A stretch of 64,000 bases of DNA from NCBI RefSeq assembly GCF_013364155.1, contig NZ_CP054916.1:2045001-2109000 (forward strand). The letters are read 5' to 3'. Origin of the DNA: Streptomyces sp. NA02950. Its GTDB lineage: Bacteria; Actinomycetota; Actinomycetes; Streptomycetales; Streptomycetaceae. The notes below the pieces were generated by a model that saw only the letters and a list, made by a program, of their open reading frames with translations, did not search any database and had not been told where the DNA came from. How positions within the stretch are numbered: position 1 is the stretch's first letter; each line of letters begins with the position of its first letter. Shown here in pieces: positions 43,151 to 53,453 of the stretch. The position numbers and the translations under genes are program-made.

Positions 43151-43190
43151 GTTCCGTACGGAGCGTGAAGTGACGTGCGAGTTCCGTACG
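43151..43190. repeat. Direct repeat GTTCCGTACG, 30-bp spacing
   Basis: The 10-mer occurs at 43151 and 43181, exactly 30 bp apart (about three helical turns), 58 to 97 bp upstream of the aldehyde dehydrogenase start. Each copy is followed by a GTGA(C) element. Candidate cooperative regulator site. Confidence 0.5.
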
Positions 43191-43244
43191 CATGTGACGG
43201 TACTGGTCCAGGGCGCGCGGATGCCCCGGTTCCCTTCCCGATAT

Positions 43245-43263
43245 GGCTGACATCACGTCAGCC
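43245..43263. promoter_or_regulatory. Inverted repeat GGCTGAC-N5-GTCAGCC
   Basis: Perfect 7-bp arms in the divergent region between the aldehyde dehydrogenase and the L7/L12-like gene. Binding protein unknown. Confidence 0.4.
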
Positions 43264-43344
43264 GACTGGGCGCACAGGTCGGTCCAGGCAGTGGACCTCG
43301 TCCGTCCATGTCGTCGGAGAGGCAGGCCATTACGCTTGCCGCCC

Positions 43345-43641
43345 ATGGAGATAGCTGTCTACATCACTCTTTTTGCGCTGGTCCTGCTCTACCCCGCCAT
43401 CGACGGCAGGATGCGACGCCTGGACCGCAGGGCCGCGCGGATCGAGCGCAAGGTCGACCTGGTCATCGACCATCTGGGGATCACCGTGCCCCAGCCCGGC
43501 GTCGAGGAGGTGGTGAGGCTGCTGCGGGAGAACAAGAAGGTCGAGGCCATCAAGGTCTACCGCAAGCTCACCGACGCGGACCTGGTGGAGGCCAAGGAGG
43601 CGGTGGACCGTATGGAGCGCCTGGAGAACCCCGGCCGCTGA
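43345..43641 (+). CDS. Membrane-anchored ribosomal L7/L12 C-terminal domain-like protein
   Basis: 98 residues. One N-terminal membrane helix ([17 protein letters not shown]), then a helix of Arg/Asp/Glu ([19 protein letters not shown]) and an L7/L12 C-terminal-like module ([20 protein letters not shown] then [16 protein letters not shown]). It is not the ribosomal protein itself; such proteins are common and uncharacterised in actinobacteria. No ribosome binding site; TACGCT 8 nt upstream suggests a leaderless message. Confidence 0.82.
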   Translation: MEIAVYITLFALVLLYPAIDGRMRRLDRRAARIERKVDLVIDHLGITVPQPGVEEVVRLLRENKKVEAIKVYRKLTDADLVEAKEAVDRMERLENPGR

Positions 43642-43711
43642 AGCCCGAGCCCGTCCGTGTGCTGGACAATGGGGCGGTACGGAACCACGCACGGAAGCGG
43701 GACTGATCGAC

Positions 43712-44572
43712 ATGGGACGGGTCACCGAGCGGCGCCGGGTCATCCGCGTCCGGGACGGCGCGGTCAGCGCGCGGCCCGACACCCTCGTGGCCGAGGAACC
43801 GCTCGAGATCCGGCTGAACGGCAAACCGCTGGCGATCACCATGCGGACACCCGGAGACGACTTCGCCCTCGCCGCGGGCTTCCTGGTGAGCGAGGGGGTG
43901 CTCGGGCACCAGGACGAGCTGGCGAACATCGTCTACTGCGCGGGCGCCACCGAGGACGGCTCGAACACGTACAACGTGGTGGATGTGAAGCTGGCGCCCG
44001 GTGTCGCCGTCCCGGACATCACCCTGGAGCGGAACGTCTACACGACGTCGTCGTGCGGACTGTGCGGAAAGGCCAGCCTGGACGCCGTACGGACCACCGC
44101 GCGGTGGCCGCTGACGGCGGACGGCGCGGAGACGGCGGGGGTGCGGATCGAGCCGCGGACGCTCTCCGCCCTTCCCGACCGGCTGCGCGCCGCGCAGCGC
44201 GTCTTCGACCGGACCGGCGGACTGCACGCGGCGGCGCTGTTCACCCCGGACGGCGAACTGCTGGACGTGCGGGAGGACGTGGGCCGCCACAACGCGGTGG
44301 ACAAGCTGGTCGGACGGGCGCTCCAGCAGGGGCTGCTGCCGCTGTCCGGGGCGGTGCTGCTGGTCTCCGGCCGCGCCTCGTTCGAGCTGGCGCAGAAGGC
44401 GGTCATGGCGGGGATCCCGGTACTGGCGGCGGTCTCGGCACCGTCCTCGCTGGCCGTGGACCTGGCCGCGGAGACGGGGCTGACCCTGGTCGGCTTTCTG
44501 CGCGGCACCTCGATGAACGTGTACGCGGGCGAGGAGCGCGTCGCCCTGCCGACGGGGGCCGTCGAGCGCTGA
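43712..44572 (+). CDS. fdhD: Formate dehydrogenase accessory sulfurtransferase FdhD
   Basis: 286 residues. The catalytic Cys115 and Cys118 lie in [12 protein letters not shown]; other family blocks are [10 protein letters not shown] near 28, [13 protein letters not shown] near 46, [13 protein letters not shown] near 192 and [13 protein letters not shown] near 221. FdhD moves sulfur from IscS to the molybdenum cofactor of formate dehydrogenase. No formate dehydrogenase subunit gene adjoins it here. Confidence 0.94.
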   Translation: MGRVTERRRVIRVRDGAVSARPDTLVAEEPLEIRLNGKPLAITMRTPGDDFALAAGFLVSEGVLGHQDELANIVYCAGATEDGSNTYNVVDVKLAPGVAVPDITLERNVYTTSSCGLCGKASLDAVRTTARWPLTADGAETAGVRIEPRTLSALPDRLRAAQRVFDRTGGLHAAALFTPDGELLDVREDVGRHNAVDKLVGRALQQGLLPLSGAVLLVSGRASFELAQKAVMAGIPVLAAVSAPSSLAVDLAAETGLTLVGFLRGTSMNVYAGEERVALPTGAVER

Positions 44573-44591
44573 GGCCGCGCCGTGCCGGCCG

Positions 44592-45095
44592 TCAGCCCTT
44601 CCGCGCGCCCTCGCCCGGGGCGGCCGACGCGTCCGACGCGTCCGGCGCGCACGGCTCACCCGGTTCGACGATCCGCCGCAACAGCGCGACCAGCTGCGCC
44701 CGTTCGGCCGCGCTGAGCCCCGCCGTCAGCTCGTCGTTCGCCTCGTCACCGAGCCGCCGGGTGCGCCGCAGCCGGCGCTCCCCCTCCGCCGAGATCGCGA
44801 TCGCGTTCTTGCGGCGGTCCTTGGGATCGGGACTGCGGGTGACCAGGCCCTCCCCCTCCAGATCGGTCACGATCCCGACCATGTCCTTGGGGTCGATACC
44901 GAGGCTGCGGCCCAACTCCGCCTGGGACACCGGTCCCAGCTCCGCGACCGCGGACAGCACCGCGTGGTGCATCATCCGCATCCCCTCACCGGCCAGGGCC
45001 TCCGCCACCAGCCGGTGACCACGCGCGGCGGCGCGGCCGAGCAGCCAGCTGGGCAGGGCGCGGATATGGGCGGGGGCGAACGAGGTCTCGGGCAT
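44592..45095 (-). CDS. MarR-family transcriptional regulator
   Basis: 167 residues. Winged helix: MMHHAVLSAVAELGPVSQAE then LGRSLGIDPKDMVGIVTDLE and the wing GLVTRSPDPKDRRKNAIAIS. Divergent from the quinone reductase gene across 108 bp that contain two strong palindromes. Such pairs are typically repressor and target responding to quinones or other electrophiles. Confidence 0.9.
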   Translation of the reverse strand: MPETSFAPAHIRALPSWLLGRAAARGHRLVAEALAGEGMRMMHHAVLSAVAELGPVSQAELGRSLGIDPKDMVGIVTDLEGEGLVTRSPDPKDRRKNAIAISAEGERRLRRTRRLGDEANDELTAGLSAAERAQLVALLRRIVEPGEPCAPDASDASAAPGEGARKG

Positions 45096-45114
45096 GGCAC
45101 CAGCCTACCCGTTT

Positions 45115-45152
45115 ATTCATGGGGCCTACCAACGTTGGCCTTCCCCATGAAT
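45115..45152. promoter_or_regulatory. Concentric 38-bp palindrome, MarR operator candidate 1
   Basis: Outer arms ATTCATGGGG and CCCCATGAAT (10 bp, perfect) share one centre with the inner perfect palindrome CCAACGTTGG at 45129-45138. It lies 20 bp upstream of the MarR start. Confidence 0.6.
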
Positions 45153-45162
45153 TTCAGATACC

Positions 45163-45177
45163 GTTGGGGCACCCAAC
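45163..45177. promoter_or_regulatory. MarR operator candidate 2
   Basis: GTTGGG-N3-CCCAAC, 27 bp before the quinone reductase start. It shares the CCAAC/GTTGG core of the concentric palindrome. Confidence 0.5.
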
Positions 45178-45203
45178 AATTCCTGCGACCCCTGGAGGCA
45201 TCC

Positions 45204-46165
45204 ATGCGCCGTGTCCGTTTCCATGCCCACGGCGGCCCCGAGGTGCTGCGCGTCGAGGATGCCGAACCCCCCGTCCCCGCCCCCGGTGAGCTGCTGATCC
45301 GTACCGAGGCGATCGGTGTGACCCTGCCCGGCGTGCGCCGCGTCCGGGACCGGTCGGCACCGCTGCCCGGGGTGCTGGGCGGGGATGTGGCGGGCGAGGT
45401 CCTCGCGCTCGGGGAGGACGTGACCGGCTTCGCGGTCGGCGACCGGGTCGCCGCGATCTCGTTCTCGGGCGCCTACGCCGAGGTGACCACCGCCCCGTCT
45501 TCACGGCGTCCCGCATCCCCGACGGAGCGACCGCCGTCGACGCCGTCGCCCTCGTCCGCAGCGGCCATGTCGCCCTGGCCGCCCTCGCCACCGCCGAAGC
45601 CGCCACTGCCGAAGCCGCCCCCGCCGCGCCGTCCTCCGGCGGATCCGTGCTGATCACGGGAGCAGCCGGCGGCGTCGGGCATCTCGCGGTCCAACTGGCC
45701 CGGCTCCAGGGCGCGTCCCGGGTGGTCGCCGCCGTGGGCTCGCCCGGCAAGGCCGGGTTCCTGCGCGGACTCGGCGCGGACGCGGTGGTGGTGTACGGGG
45801 ACGAGTCCTGGGGCGAGTCCGTCGACACCGTGCTCGACGGGGTCGGCGGCGAGGTCCTGCCCCGCGCCCTGACGGCCGTCGCCCCCGGCGGGCGGCTGGT
45901 CTTCTTCAACTCCGGCGGCGGGACCGTACCCGCCTGGGAACTGCTGTCCGGTTCGCGGACCATCACCGGACTGACCATGGCCCGTTTCTCCCGGACCCGC
46001 CCCGAGCTGTACGCACGTCATCGCGCCGAGCTCTGGCGGCTCTTCGCCGAGGGACGGCTGCGCCCCGCCGTGCACGCCGAGATCCCCCTCGAGGAGGCCG
46101 CGAAGGCCCACGAGATCATCGAATCACGCGGCAACCTCGGAAAGGTCGTACTGCTCCCCCGCTGA
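45204..46165 (+). pseudogene. Quinone oxidoreductase/MDR alcohol dehydrogenase with single-base frameshift
   Basis: Would be about 320 residues. The first frame gives the N-terminal GroES-like domain (PEVLRVEDAEPPVPAPGELL, then GGDVAGEVLALGEDVTGFAV, GDRVAAISFSGAYAEV). The second gives the Rossmann domain (VLITGAAGGVGHLAVQLARL, then VDTVLDGVGGEVL and IPLEEAAKAHEIIESR). Homology passes from one frame to the other at 45497, where CCGTC would read CCGGTC with one added G. No zinc ligands, as in NADPH:quinone reductases. GGAGG precedes ATG 45204. Either a sequencing error or a recent mutation. Confidence 0.85.
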
Positions 46166-46277
46166 CCCCGGACCGGCACCCGAACGCCGCCAACCCGCCC
46201 TGTTCCGCAGAGATATGACGCAAGGTCCTTGTGGCGGGCGGCCGGAAGACGAGAAACTTTCTGCCGCAGTCACCCTG

Positions 46278-46310
46278 AGACATGGGATGTCTTGATGTCC
46301 TGATGTCCAG
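46278..46310. promoter_or_regulatory. Palindrome plus 8-bp tandem repeats upstream of sialidase
   Basis: AGACAT-GGG-ATGTCT (46278-46292) is a perfect 15-bp palindrome like that at 7402. From 46287 the octamers ATGTCTTG, ATGTCCTG and ATGTCCAG run in tandem. The palindrome is 92 bp before the sialidase ATG. Confidence 0.5.
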
Positions 46311-46383
46311 ATGCCGATGCCGTCCAGATACCGTCCACCGTCCCGGTGGCTCTGACGGACCGTCCGAAGGGCAGGTCGTGACC

Positions 46384-48333
46384 ATGGCGTCAGTTCCCCT
46401 TCCCCGCCCCCGCAGCAGACCGTGGCGACGCCGCGCGGCGGTGCTGCTCGCCGCCGCGGCGCTGGCCCTGACCCCGCTTCCGGTACGGGCCGCGGACTCG
46501 GATTCCCCCGCGTCCGCGGCCCGCGCCGCTTCCGGGTTCGAGCAGCAGGTGCTGTTCAAGGCCGCCGAGGAGCAGGGGTACTCCTGCTTCCGGATCCCGG
46601 CGGTGGTGAAGTCCAAGGACGGCACCCTGCTGGCGTTCGCCGAGGGCCGGGTGGACAACTGCGGTGACGCCGGGGACATCGACCTGGTGCTGAAGCGCTC
46701 CACCGACGGCGGCCGCACCTGGGGGCCGCTCCAGGTGATCAACGAGGGCGGCGGGGACACCCACGGCAACCCGGCGCCCATCGTGGACCTGCGCACCGGC
46801 CGTATCGTGCTCGCCAGCACCTACAACACCGGCCGGGACGACTCCCAGAGCTGCGATGTGCCCTGTGACCGCACCCCGCACCTCCAGTACAGCGACGACG
46901 ACGGCGCCACCTGGTCCGCCCCGACCGACCTCAGCCCCGCTCTCCTGCCGCCGTCCTGGAACTCCTGGTACGCCACCGGTCCGGTGCACGGCATCCAGCT
47001 CCGGCACGGCCGCCACAAGGGCCGTCTCCTCTTCACCGTCAACACCGAGAGCCACGACGGCACCCGCATCACCCACAACCACGCCGCGCTCGCCTACAGC
47101 GACGACGGCGGCAGGCAATGGAAGATCGGCGCGGTGGACACCTTCCCGATCGCGGCGGACGGCACCTTCCGGCAGAAGCCGTCCGAGATGACGCTCGTGG
47201 AGCGCTCCGACGGCTCGGTCTACGTCAGCGGGCGCGAACAGGACGGCACCGACCTCGGCCACCGCGACTACGCCATCAGCCGGGACGGCGGCGAGAGCTT
47301 CACCGCACCCTTCCGCACCCTCCCCGATCTGCCCACCCCGCAGGTGCAGGGGTCGATCCTGCGGCTGCGCGACCCCGGCCGCGGCGGCCACGGCAGACTG
47401 CTGTTCTCCGCCCCCGCCGACCCCGACCGGCGCCGCACCATGATGATCCGTTCCTCCTGGGACGAGGCCCGCAGCTGGGACGGCGTCGAGGACGGCGCGG
47501 TGGTCACCACGGACTGGTCCGGCTACTCGGACATGACCGCGATCTCGCGCCACACCGTCGGGCTGCTCTACGAGGGCGGCGCGGTCGACGCACGCGACGA
47601 GATCCGCTTCGCCCGGTTCACCGAGGACTGGCTCGGCCCGCGCCGGGCCCCCGCGCCCACCACCGAGGACCGCGCCCCCGCCGCCCGGCCCGCGTCGGTG
47701 CTCGGGGAGGCGTCGGGCACCGAGGGCCGCTTCGGCCGCGGACTCGCCTTGGACGGCACCGACGACGCCGTACGGCTGCCCTACCGGGACGCACTGCCAC
47801 TGGGCACCCGCGACTTCACCGTGAGCATGTGGTTCCGCTACTCCGCCGCCTCGGGGCAGCACCCCTTCCTCTGGATGGGCGGAATCGGCACCAGGCAGCC
47901 ACAGGTCTGGCTGCGCGGTGAACCGGCGAGCAACCGGATCCGGGCACTGATGACCACGGTCAACGGCTTCGCCACCTTCACCAGCGCCTCGGTGAGTACG
48001 AGCAGCGCGCACAACGACGGGCAGTGGCACCATCTCGCCCTGATCCGCTCGGGGGGACGGCTCTCCCTCAGCGTGGACGGCGGCGCGGCCGCCACCGCGC
48101 CCGACGCCCCCGGCACCGTCAGCCGCACCTCGCCCTTCGCCCTTCACCTCGGTCAGTCCGTGGACAGCCGGTCCCGGATGACGGGCGATCTGGACGAGTT
48201 CCGGCTCTACGACCGGGCGCTGAGCGACACCGAACTCCGTCGGATCCGCGAGTTCAACGCCCCGCTCGACGGCCATGGCTCCGGCGCCCTGGTCCGTCTG
48301 CCCCTGGACCGTGTACGGTCCGCCCACCGCTGA
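46384..48333 (+). CDS. Secreted exo-alpha-sialidase with C-terminal LamG-like domain
   Basis: 649 residues. Signal peptide (RRRAAVLLAAAALALTPLPV, cleavage near VRAA). The sialidase propeller has the FRIP motif (SCFRIPAVV) near residue 77, then GDIDLVLKR, Asp boxes STDGGRTW, SDDDGATW, SDDGGRQW and SRDGGESF, and the ATGPVHGIQL and GRLLF blocks. Residues about 450-640 form a LamG/concanavalin-like domain (FTVSMWFRYSA, DGQWHHLALIRSGG, GDLDEFRLYDRALSDTEL). It releases terminal sialic acids from glycans outside the cell. GTG 46378 is an alternative start. NanT and the aldolase lie 39 kb away. Confidence 0.9.
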   Translation: MASVPLPRPRSRPWRRRAAVLLAAAALALTPLPVRAADSDSPASAARAASGFEQQVLFKAAEEQGYSCFRIPAVVKSKDGTLLAFAEGRVDNCGDAGDIDLVLKRSTDGGRTWGPLQVINEGGGDTHGNPAPIVDLRTGRIVLASTYNTGRDDSQSCDVPCDRTPHLQYSDDDGATWSAPTDLSPALLPPSWNSWYATGPVHGIQLRHGRHKGRLLFTVNTESHDGTRITHNHAALAYSDDGGRQWKIGAVDTFPIAADGTFRQKPSEMTLVERSDGSVYVSGREQDGTDLGHRDYAISRDGGESFTAPFRTLPDLPTPQVQGSILRLRDPGRGGHGRLLFSAPADPDRRRTMMIRSSWDEARSWDGVEDGAVVTTDWSGYSDMTAISRHTVGLLYEGGAVDARDEIRFARFTEDWLGPRRAPAPTTEDRAPAARPASVLGEASGTEGRFGRGLALDGTDDAVRLPYRDALPLGTRDFTVSMWFRYSAASGQHPFLWMGGIGTRQPQVWLRGEPASNRIRALMTTVNGFATFTSASVSTSSAHNDGQWHHLALIRSGGRLSLSVDGGAAATAPDAPGTVSRTSPFALHLGQSVDSRSRMTGDLDEFRLYDRALSDTELRRIREFNAPLDGHGSGALVRLPLDRVRSAHR

Positions 48334-48401
48334 GACGGTGAACCGGCCATGTTCCCGGGGTCCGAGGTCCGGGCCCCGGGACATCGGTAGGGTGCCCGAT
48401 C

Positions 48402-49070
48402 ATGACCGAAGCCGACTTCCTCCGGGCCACCCGGACGTCCTACGACACCTTGGCCGCCGACTACGACGAACAATTCCGTGACGTGCTGGCGGGCAGACCG
48501 CTGGACCGCGCGGTGCTCACCGGGTTCGCCGAGTCCGTACGGGAGGACGGGGGCGGGCCGGTGGCCGACGTCGGCTGCGGGCCCGGGCGGGTCACGGCCC
48601 ATCTGCACGGTCTGGGGCTGTCCGTCTTCGGGGTCGATCTGTCACCCGGGATGGTGGCGCTGGCCCGGCGGGAACATCCGAAGCTGCGGTTCGAGGAGGG
48701 GTCGATGCTGGCCCTGGACCAGCCGGACGGTTCGCTCGCGGCGGTGGTGGCCTGGTACTCGACCATCCATGTCCCGGCGGAACGGCTGCCGGAGGTGTTC
48801 GCGGAGTTCCACCGGGTGCTGGCGCCGGGCGGCCGGCTGCTGGTCGCGTTCCAGGTGGGCGACGATCCGCTGTGCTTCACGGAGGCGTTCGGCCACCAGG
48901 TGGACCTGACCTTCCGGCGGTGGCGGCCGGACCGTATCGCCGAGCTGCTGGACCGGGCCGGGCTGCCCGTGCACGCGCGGACGGTGCGGGAGCCGGTGCG
49001 TACAAAGTCGCATACGGAGTCCACCCCGCAGGCGTTTCTGATCGCCCGCAAACCGGTCGGCCACGGCTGA
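48402..49070 (+). CDS. Class I SAM-dependent methyltransferase
   Basis: 222 residues. SAM-binding motif I is VADVGCGPGRVTAHL near residue 48, motif II LSPGMVALARREHP and the post-motif LAPGGRLLVAFQVGD near 148. N-terminal YDTLAADYDEQF is typical of methyltransferase type 11/25. The substrate is unknown. TAGGGT ends 8 nt before the ATG, so the message is probably leaderless. Confidence 0.87.
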   Translation: MTEADFLRATRTSYDTLAADYDEQFRDVLAGRPLDRAVLTGFAESVREDGGGPVADVGCGPGRVTAHLHGLGLSVFGVDLSPGMVALARREHPKLRFEEGSMLALDQPDGSLAAVVAWYSTIHVPAERLPEVFAEFHRVLAPGGRLLVAFQVGDDPLCFTEAFGHQVDLTFRRWRPDRIAELLDRAGLPVHARTVREPVRTKSHTESTPQAFLIARKPVGHG

Positions 49071-49493
49071 CCCCCGCCCCCAGGCCGGTGTGACGGTCAC
49101 CACACCTGGCGTGAACCCATGGATCCGGCATCGACCCCGGGCCGCAGGCCGCGGTCGGTGTCCGGGTCACCGGACTTCGCACCGCTGTACGGAAATCGGC
49201 CGTGTGACGCCGCTGTGCGGGCATCGGCGAAGTGTCCCGCCGGCACCATTCGGGCGGGCCCTGTGCCACCATCGGAGAGATTCCGTGCAGAAATCCGTTA
49301 CATATGAGCCACACATGCGGTGCATAGGACGCGACTCACAGCAATCCCGCCCCCGGACTCCCCGGTTGACAGCCTTTCATCTCACCGGGCGCCACGCATT
49401 CCGCGCGTTCCGGGCACAAAGGGCCTCTCCCGCATCGGTGGCCCGATCCGGTAGCGTCGCGGCGCTGTGCGGAGCGGCTTCAAGGAGCAGGTA
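49071..49493. other. Intergenic region upstream of acyl-CoA ligase
   Basis: 423 bp without a convincing gene. TTGACA at 49366 and TAGCGT at 49452 are isolated promoter-like words without a well-spaced partner. Nothing else is evident. Confidence 0.4.
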
Positions 49494-51317
<1,824 letters not shown>

Positions 51318-51348
51318 CGAGCCACCGACCGCTCTGAGGGGGCACGAA

Positions 51349-52029
51349 ATGATCGACGTCATTCTCCCCGACCTTTCCGAACGCATCTTGTCCCTGCCGT
51401 CCGAGGAGACACCCCGGTCCTCCGTCCCGGCGCTGACCGGGCACGTCGTCCTGGGCGGGCCGGTGTCCGTACCCGTGACGGCGCAGCTCGTCGGCGGGGA
51501 TCCGGAGCTGGCCGCCTTCCTCCAGGCCGAGGCGCACAGCGCCGTCTACCACCTGCTGCACTGCTCGGTGACCTGCGCCCGGGACGCGCCGGAGCCCGAG
51601 TTGCACTCCGTCAACCTCGATCTGACGCTCTCGGCCGAGCCGGCGCGCGACGGCGCCGCCGCCTTCCAGCCGGTGGCCTGGTCCATGACCCCGCGGCAGT
51701 GCACCGAGGCGGCCGATGACGCGCCGTTCGCCCCGGCCGCCCGCCTCGGGCCGCGGCTGGGATTCCTCGACGGCGGCCGCTCCGACCCCGGTGAGCGGAT
51801 CTGTCTGGAGGCGCGGCGGGAGCTGCGCTCCGATCCGGGCTGGGAGATCCGGCACACCCACGCGGTGCGGATCGGCGGTACGTACCGGCTGGCCATGGTG
51901 GTCCGGGCGCCGCGCGGGGCGATGACCCGGGCGTCGGTCGCGGTGGGGGCCACCGTGCGCGAAGGCCACACCCTGCACCGCTTCCGGGAGGAGATCGCGG
52001 ACCCGCTGCCGCTCATGGCACCTCGGTGA
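51349..52029 (+). CDS. Hypothetical protein
   Basis: 226 residues, 31 bp after the ligase and probably cotranscribed. No signal peptide or membrane helix. The middle (HSAVYHLLHCSVTCARDAPE) and C-terminus (GTYRLAMVVRAPRGAMTRAS) are moderately conserved-looking but I recognise no family. GAGGGGG precedes ATG 51349. Confidence 0.65.
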   Translation: MIDVILPDLSERILSLPSEETPRSSVPALTGHVVLGGPVSVPVTAQLVGGDPELAAFLQAEAHSAVYHLLHCSVTCARDAPEPELHSVNLDLTLSAEPARDGAAAFQPVAWSMTPRQCTEAADDAPFAPAARLGPRLGFLDGGRSDPGERICLEARRELRSDPGWEIRHTHAVRIGGTYRLAMVVRAPRGAMTRASVAVGATVREGHTLHRFREEIADPLPLMAPR

Positions 52030-52414
52030 CCCGCGCGGCGGCCCGCCGGCACCCCGCTCTTCGCGGGGGCGGCCGAGGTGATGATCACCATCGCAACTCG
52101 CGGGCCGGTGCGGACGCGGCGGCCTTCGCGGCCGGTCTCTACGGTCCGCTGGGCACGGTACCGGCGCCGGCCGGCGCGGCCGGCGGCAAAGCGGATCCGG
52201 GGGACGCGGGTGGGGTGCCGGCACCGGGGCCGCCCCCGCGTAGATCACGCGGTGCCGCCGTCCGTCATGCCGGCACGCCATAGGGACCACGGATTCGCCC
52301 CTTCGGACATATGCGCCGGACCGGAGCATTACGGACGGCGGGAATGCGCCACGGCCGTTGATCGTTGACGGTGGCGTAGGACGTATGTGTATCCGACGTA
52401 AGGATCGACTGCTC
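52030..52414. other. Intergenic region with promoter, no gene
   Basis: 385 bp. The first 230 bp are very GC-rich with several inverted repeats (for example ACCGGCGCCGGCCGGCG) and could terminate the upstream pair. The 3' part holds the aldo/keto reductase promoter. An 85-codon frame from 52026 looks like noise. Confidence 0.45.
52365..52393 (+). promoter_or_regulatory. HrdB-type promoter of the aldo/keto reductase
   Basis: TTGACG and TGTATC with a 17-nt spacer, 22 bp upstream of the GTG start, with AAGGA between. A conventional housekeeping promoter by sequence. Confidence 0.5.
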
Positions 52415-53248
52415 GTGAGCAAGATCCCCTTCATCACCCTCAACAACGGCGTCCGGATGCCCCAGCTCGGGTTCGGTGTCTGGCAGGTTCCGGACGACGA
52501 GGCACAGGTCGCGGTGCGGCAGGCACTCGAGTCCGGGTACCGGAGCATCGACACCGCGGCCATCTACGGCAATGAGGAGGGCACGGGGAAAGCACTCGCC
52601 GCGTCGGGCATCCCGCGCGACGAGCTGTTCGTCACCACCAAGCTCTGGAACTCCGACCAGGGCTATGACGCCGCCCTCCGCGCCTTCGACACCTCGCTGA
52701 CCAAGCTGGGCCTGGACTACATCGATCTCTACCTGATCCACTGGCCGCTGCCCGAGGTGAACAGGTTCGTGGATACCTGGAAGGCGTTCGAGAAGATCTA
52801 CGCCGACGGCCGGGCCAAGGCCATCGGGGTCTCCAACTTCCACCCCGCGCATCTCCAGCGACTGCTCTCCGAGGGCTCGGTCGCCCCGGCGATCGACCAG
52901 GTCGAGCTGCATCCGCAGCTCCAGCAGGCGGAGCTGCGGGCGTTCAACTCACGCCATGGCATCGCCACCGAGGCGTGGTCCCCGCTCGGCCAGGGCAAGG
53001 GGCTGCTGGAGGACCCGAAGCTGGCGGCGATCGGCGCCAAGTACGGGAAGTCCCCGGCCCAGGTGGTGCTGCGCTGGCATCTCGACCTCGGCAATGTCGT
53101 GATCCCCAAGTCCGTGACCCCGTCGCGGATCACGGAGAACATCGACGTCTTCGACTTCGAGCTGGACGCGGAGGACCTGTCCACCCTCGGGGCGATGGAC
53201 GCGGGCAACCGGCTGGGTCCCGACCCCGACACCTTCAACATGATCTGA
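52415..53248 (+). CDS. Aldo/keto reductase, 2,5-diketo-D-gluconate reductase type
   Basis: 277 residues, AKR5-like TIM barrel. The catalytic tetrad is visible: Asp in SIDTAAIYGNEEG with the Tyr, Lys in VTTKLWN and His in YLIHWPLP. The NADPH phosphate site is IPKSVTPSRITEN near 230. It reduces carbonyl compounds with NADPH; the physiological substrate is unknown. GTG 52415 follows AAGGA. Confidence 0.9.
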   Translation: MSKIPFITLNNGVRMPQLGFGVWQVPDDEAQVAVRQALESGYRSIDTAAIYGNEEGTGKALAASGIPRDELFVTTKLWNSDQGYDAALRAFDTSLTKLGLDYIDLYLIHWPLPEVNRFVDTWKAFEKIYADGRAKAIGVSNFHPAHLQRLLSEGSVAPAIDQVELHPQLQQAELRAFNSRHGIATEAWSPLGQGKGLLEDPKLAAIGAKYGKSPAQVVLRWHLDLGNVVIPKSVTPSRITENIDVFDFELDAEDLSTLGAMDAGNRLGPDPDTFNMI

Positions 53249-53283
53249 CCCCGGCACCGGCCCGACGGCCGACCGGCCCAACC

Positions 53284-53310
53284 GCCCCGCCGCGTACGAC
53301 GCGGCGGGGC
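53284..53310 (+). terminator. Terminator after aldo/keto reductase
   Basis: Perfect 12-bp stem GCCCCGCCGCGT/ACGCGGCGGGGC with an ACG loop, followed by GTTCTTGTG. Confidence 0.75.
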
Positions 53311-53453
53311 GTTCTTGTGCGCGCCTCCTCGGGGCGTTCTCGCGGCCACCCCCCAGGGAGCCGCCCGCCGAGCGGTCCTCGGCCCCCACAATTACGCTTG
53401 GCGATCAGTAAGACACACAGCGTGACCATTTATGACGCCTGAGGAGACAGAAC

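Noticed and set aside
52026..52283. 85-codon ORF after the ligase-linked hypothetical gene
   Set aside because: No ribosome binding site, low-complexity Gly/Ala/Arg/Pro sequence and no family likeness; treated as intergenic.
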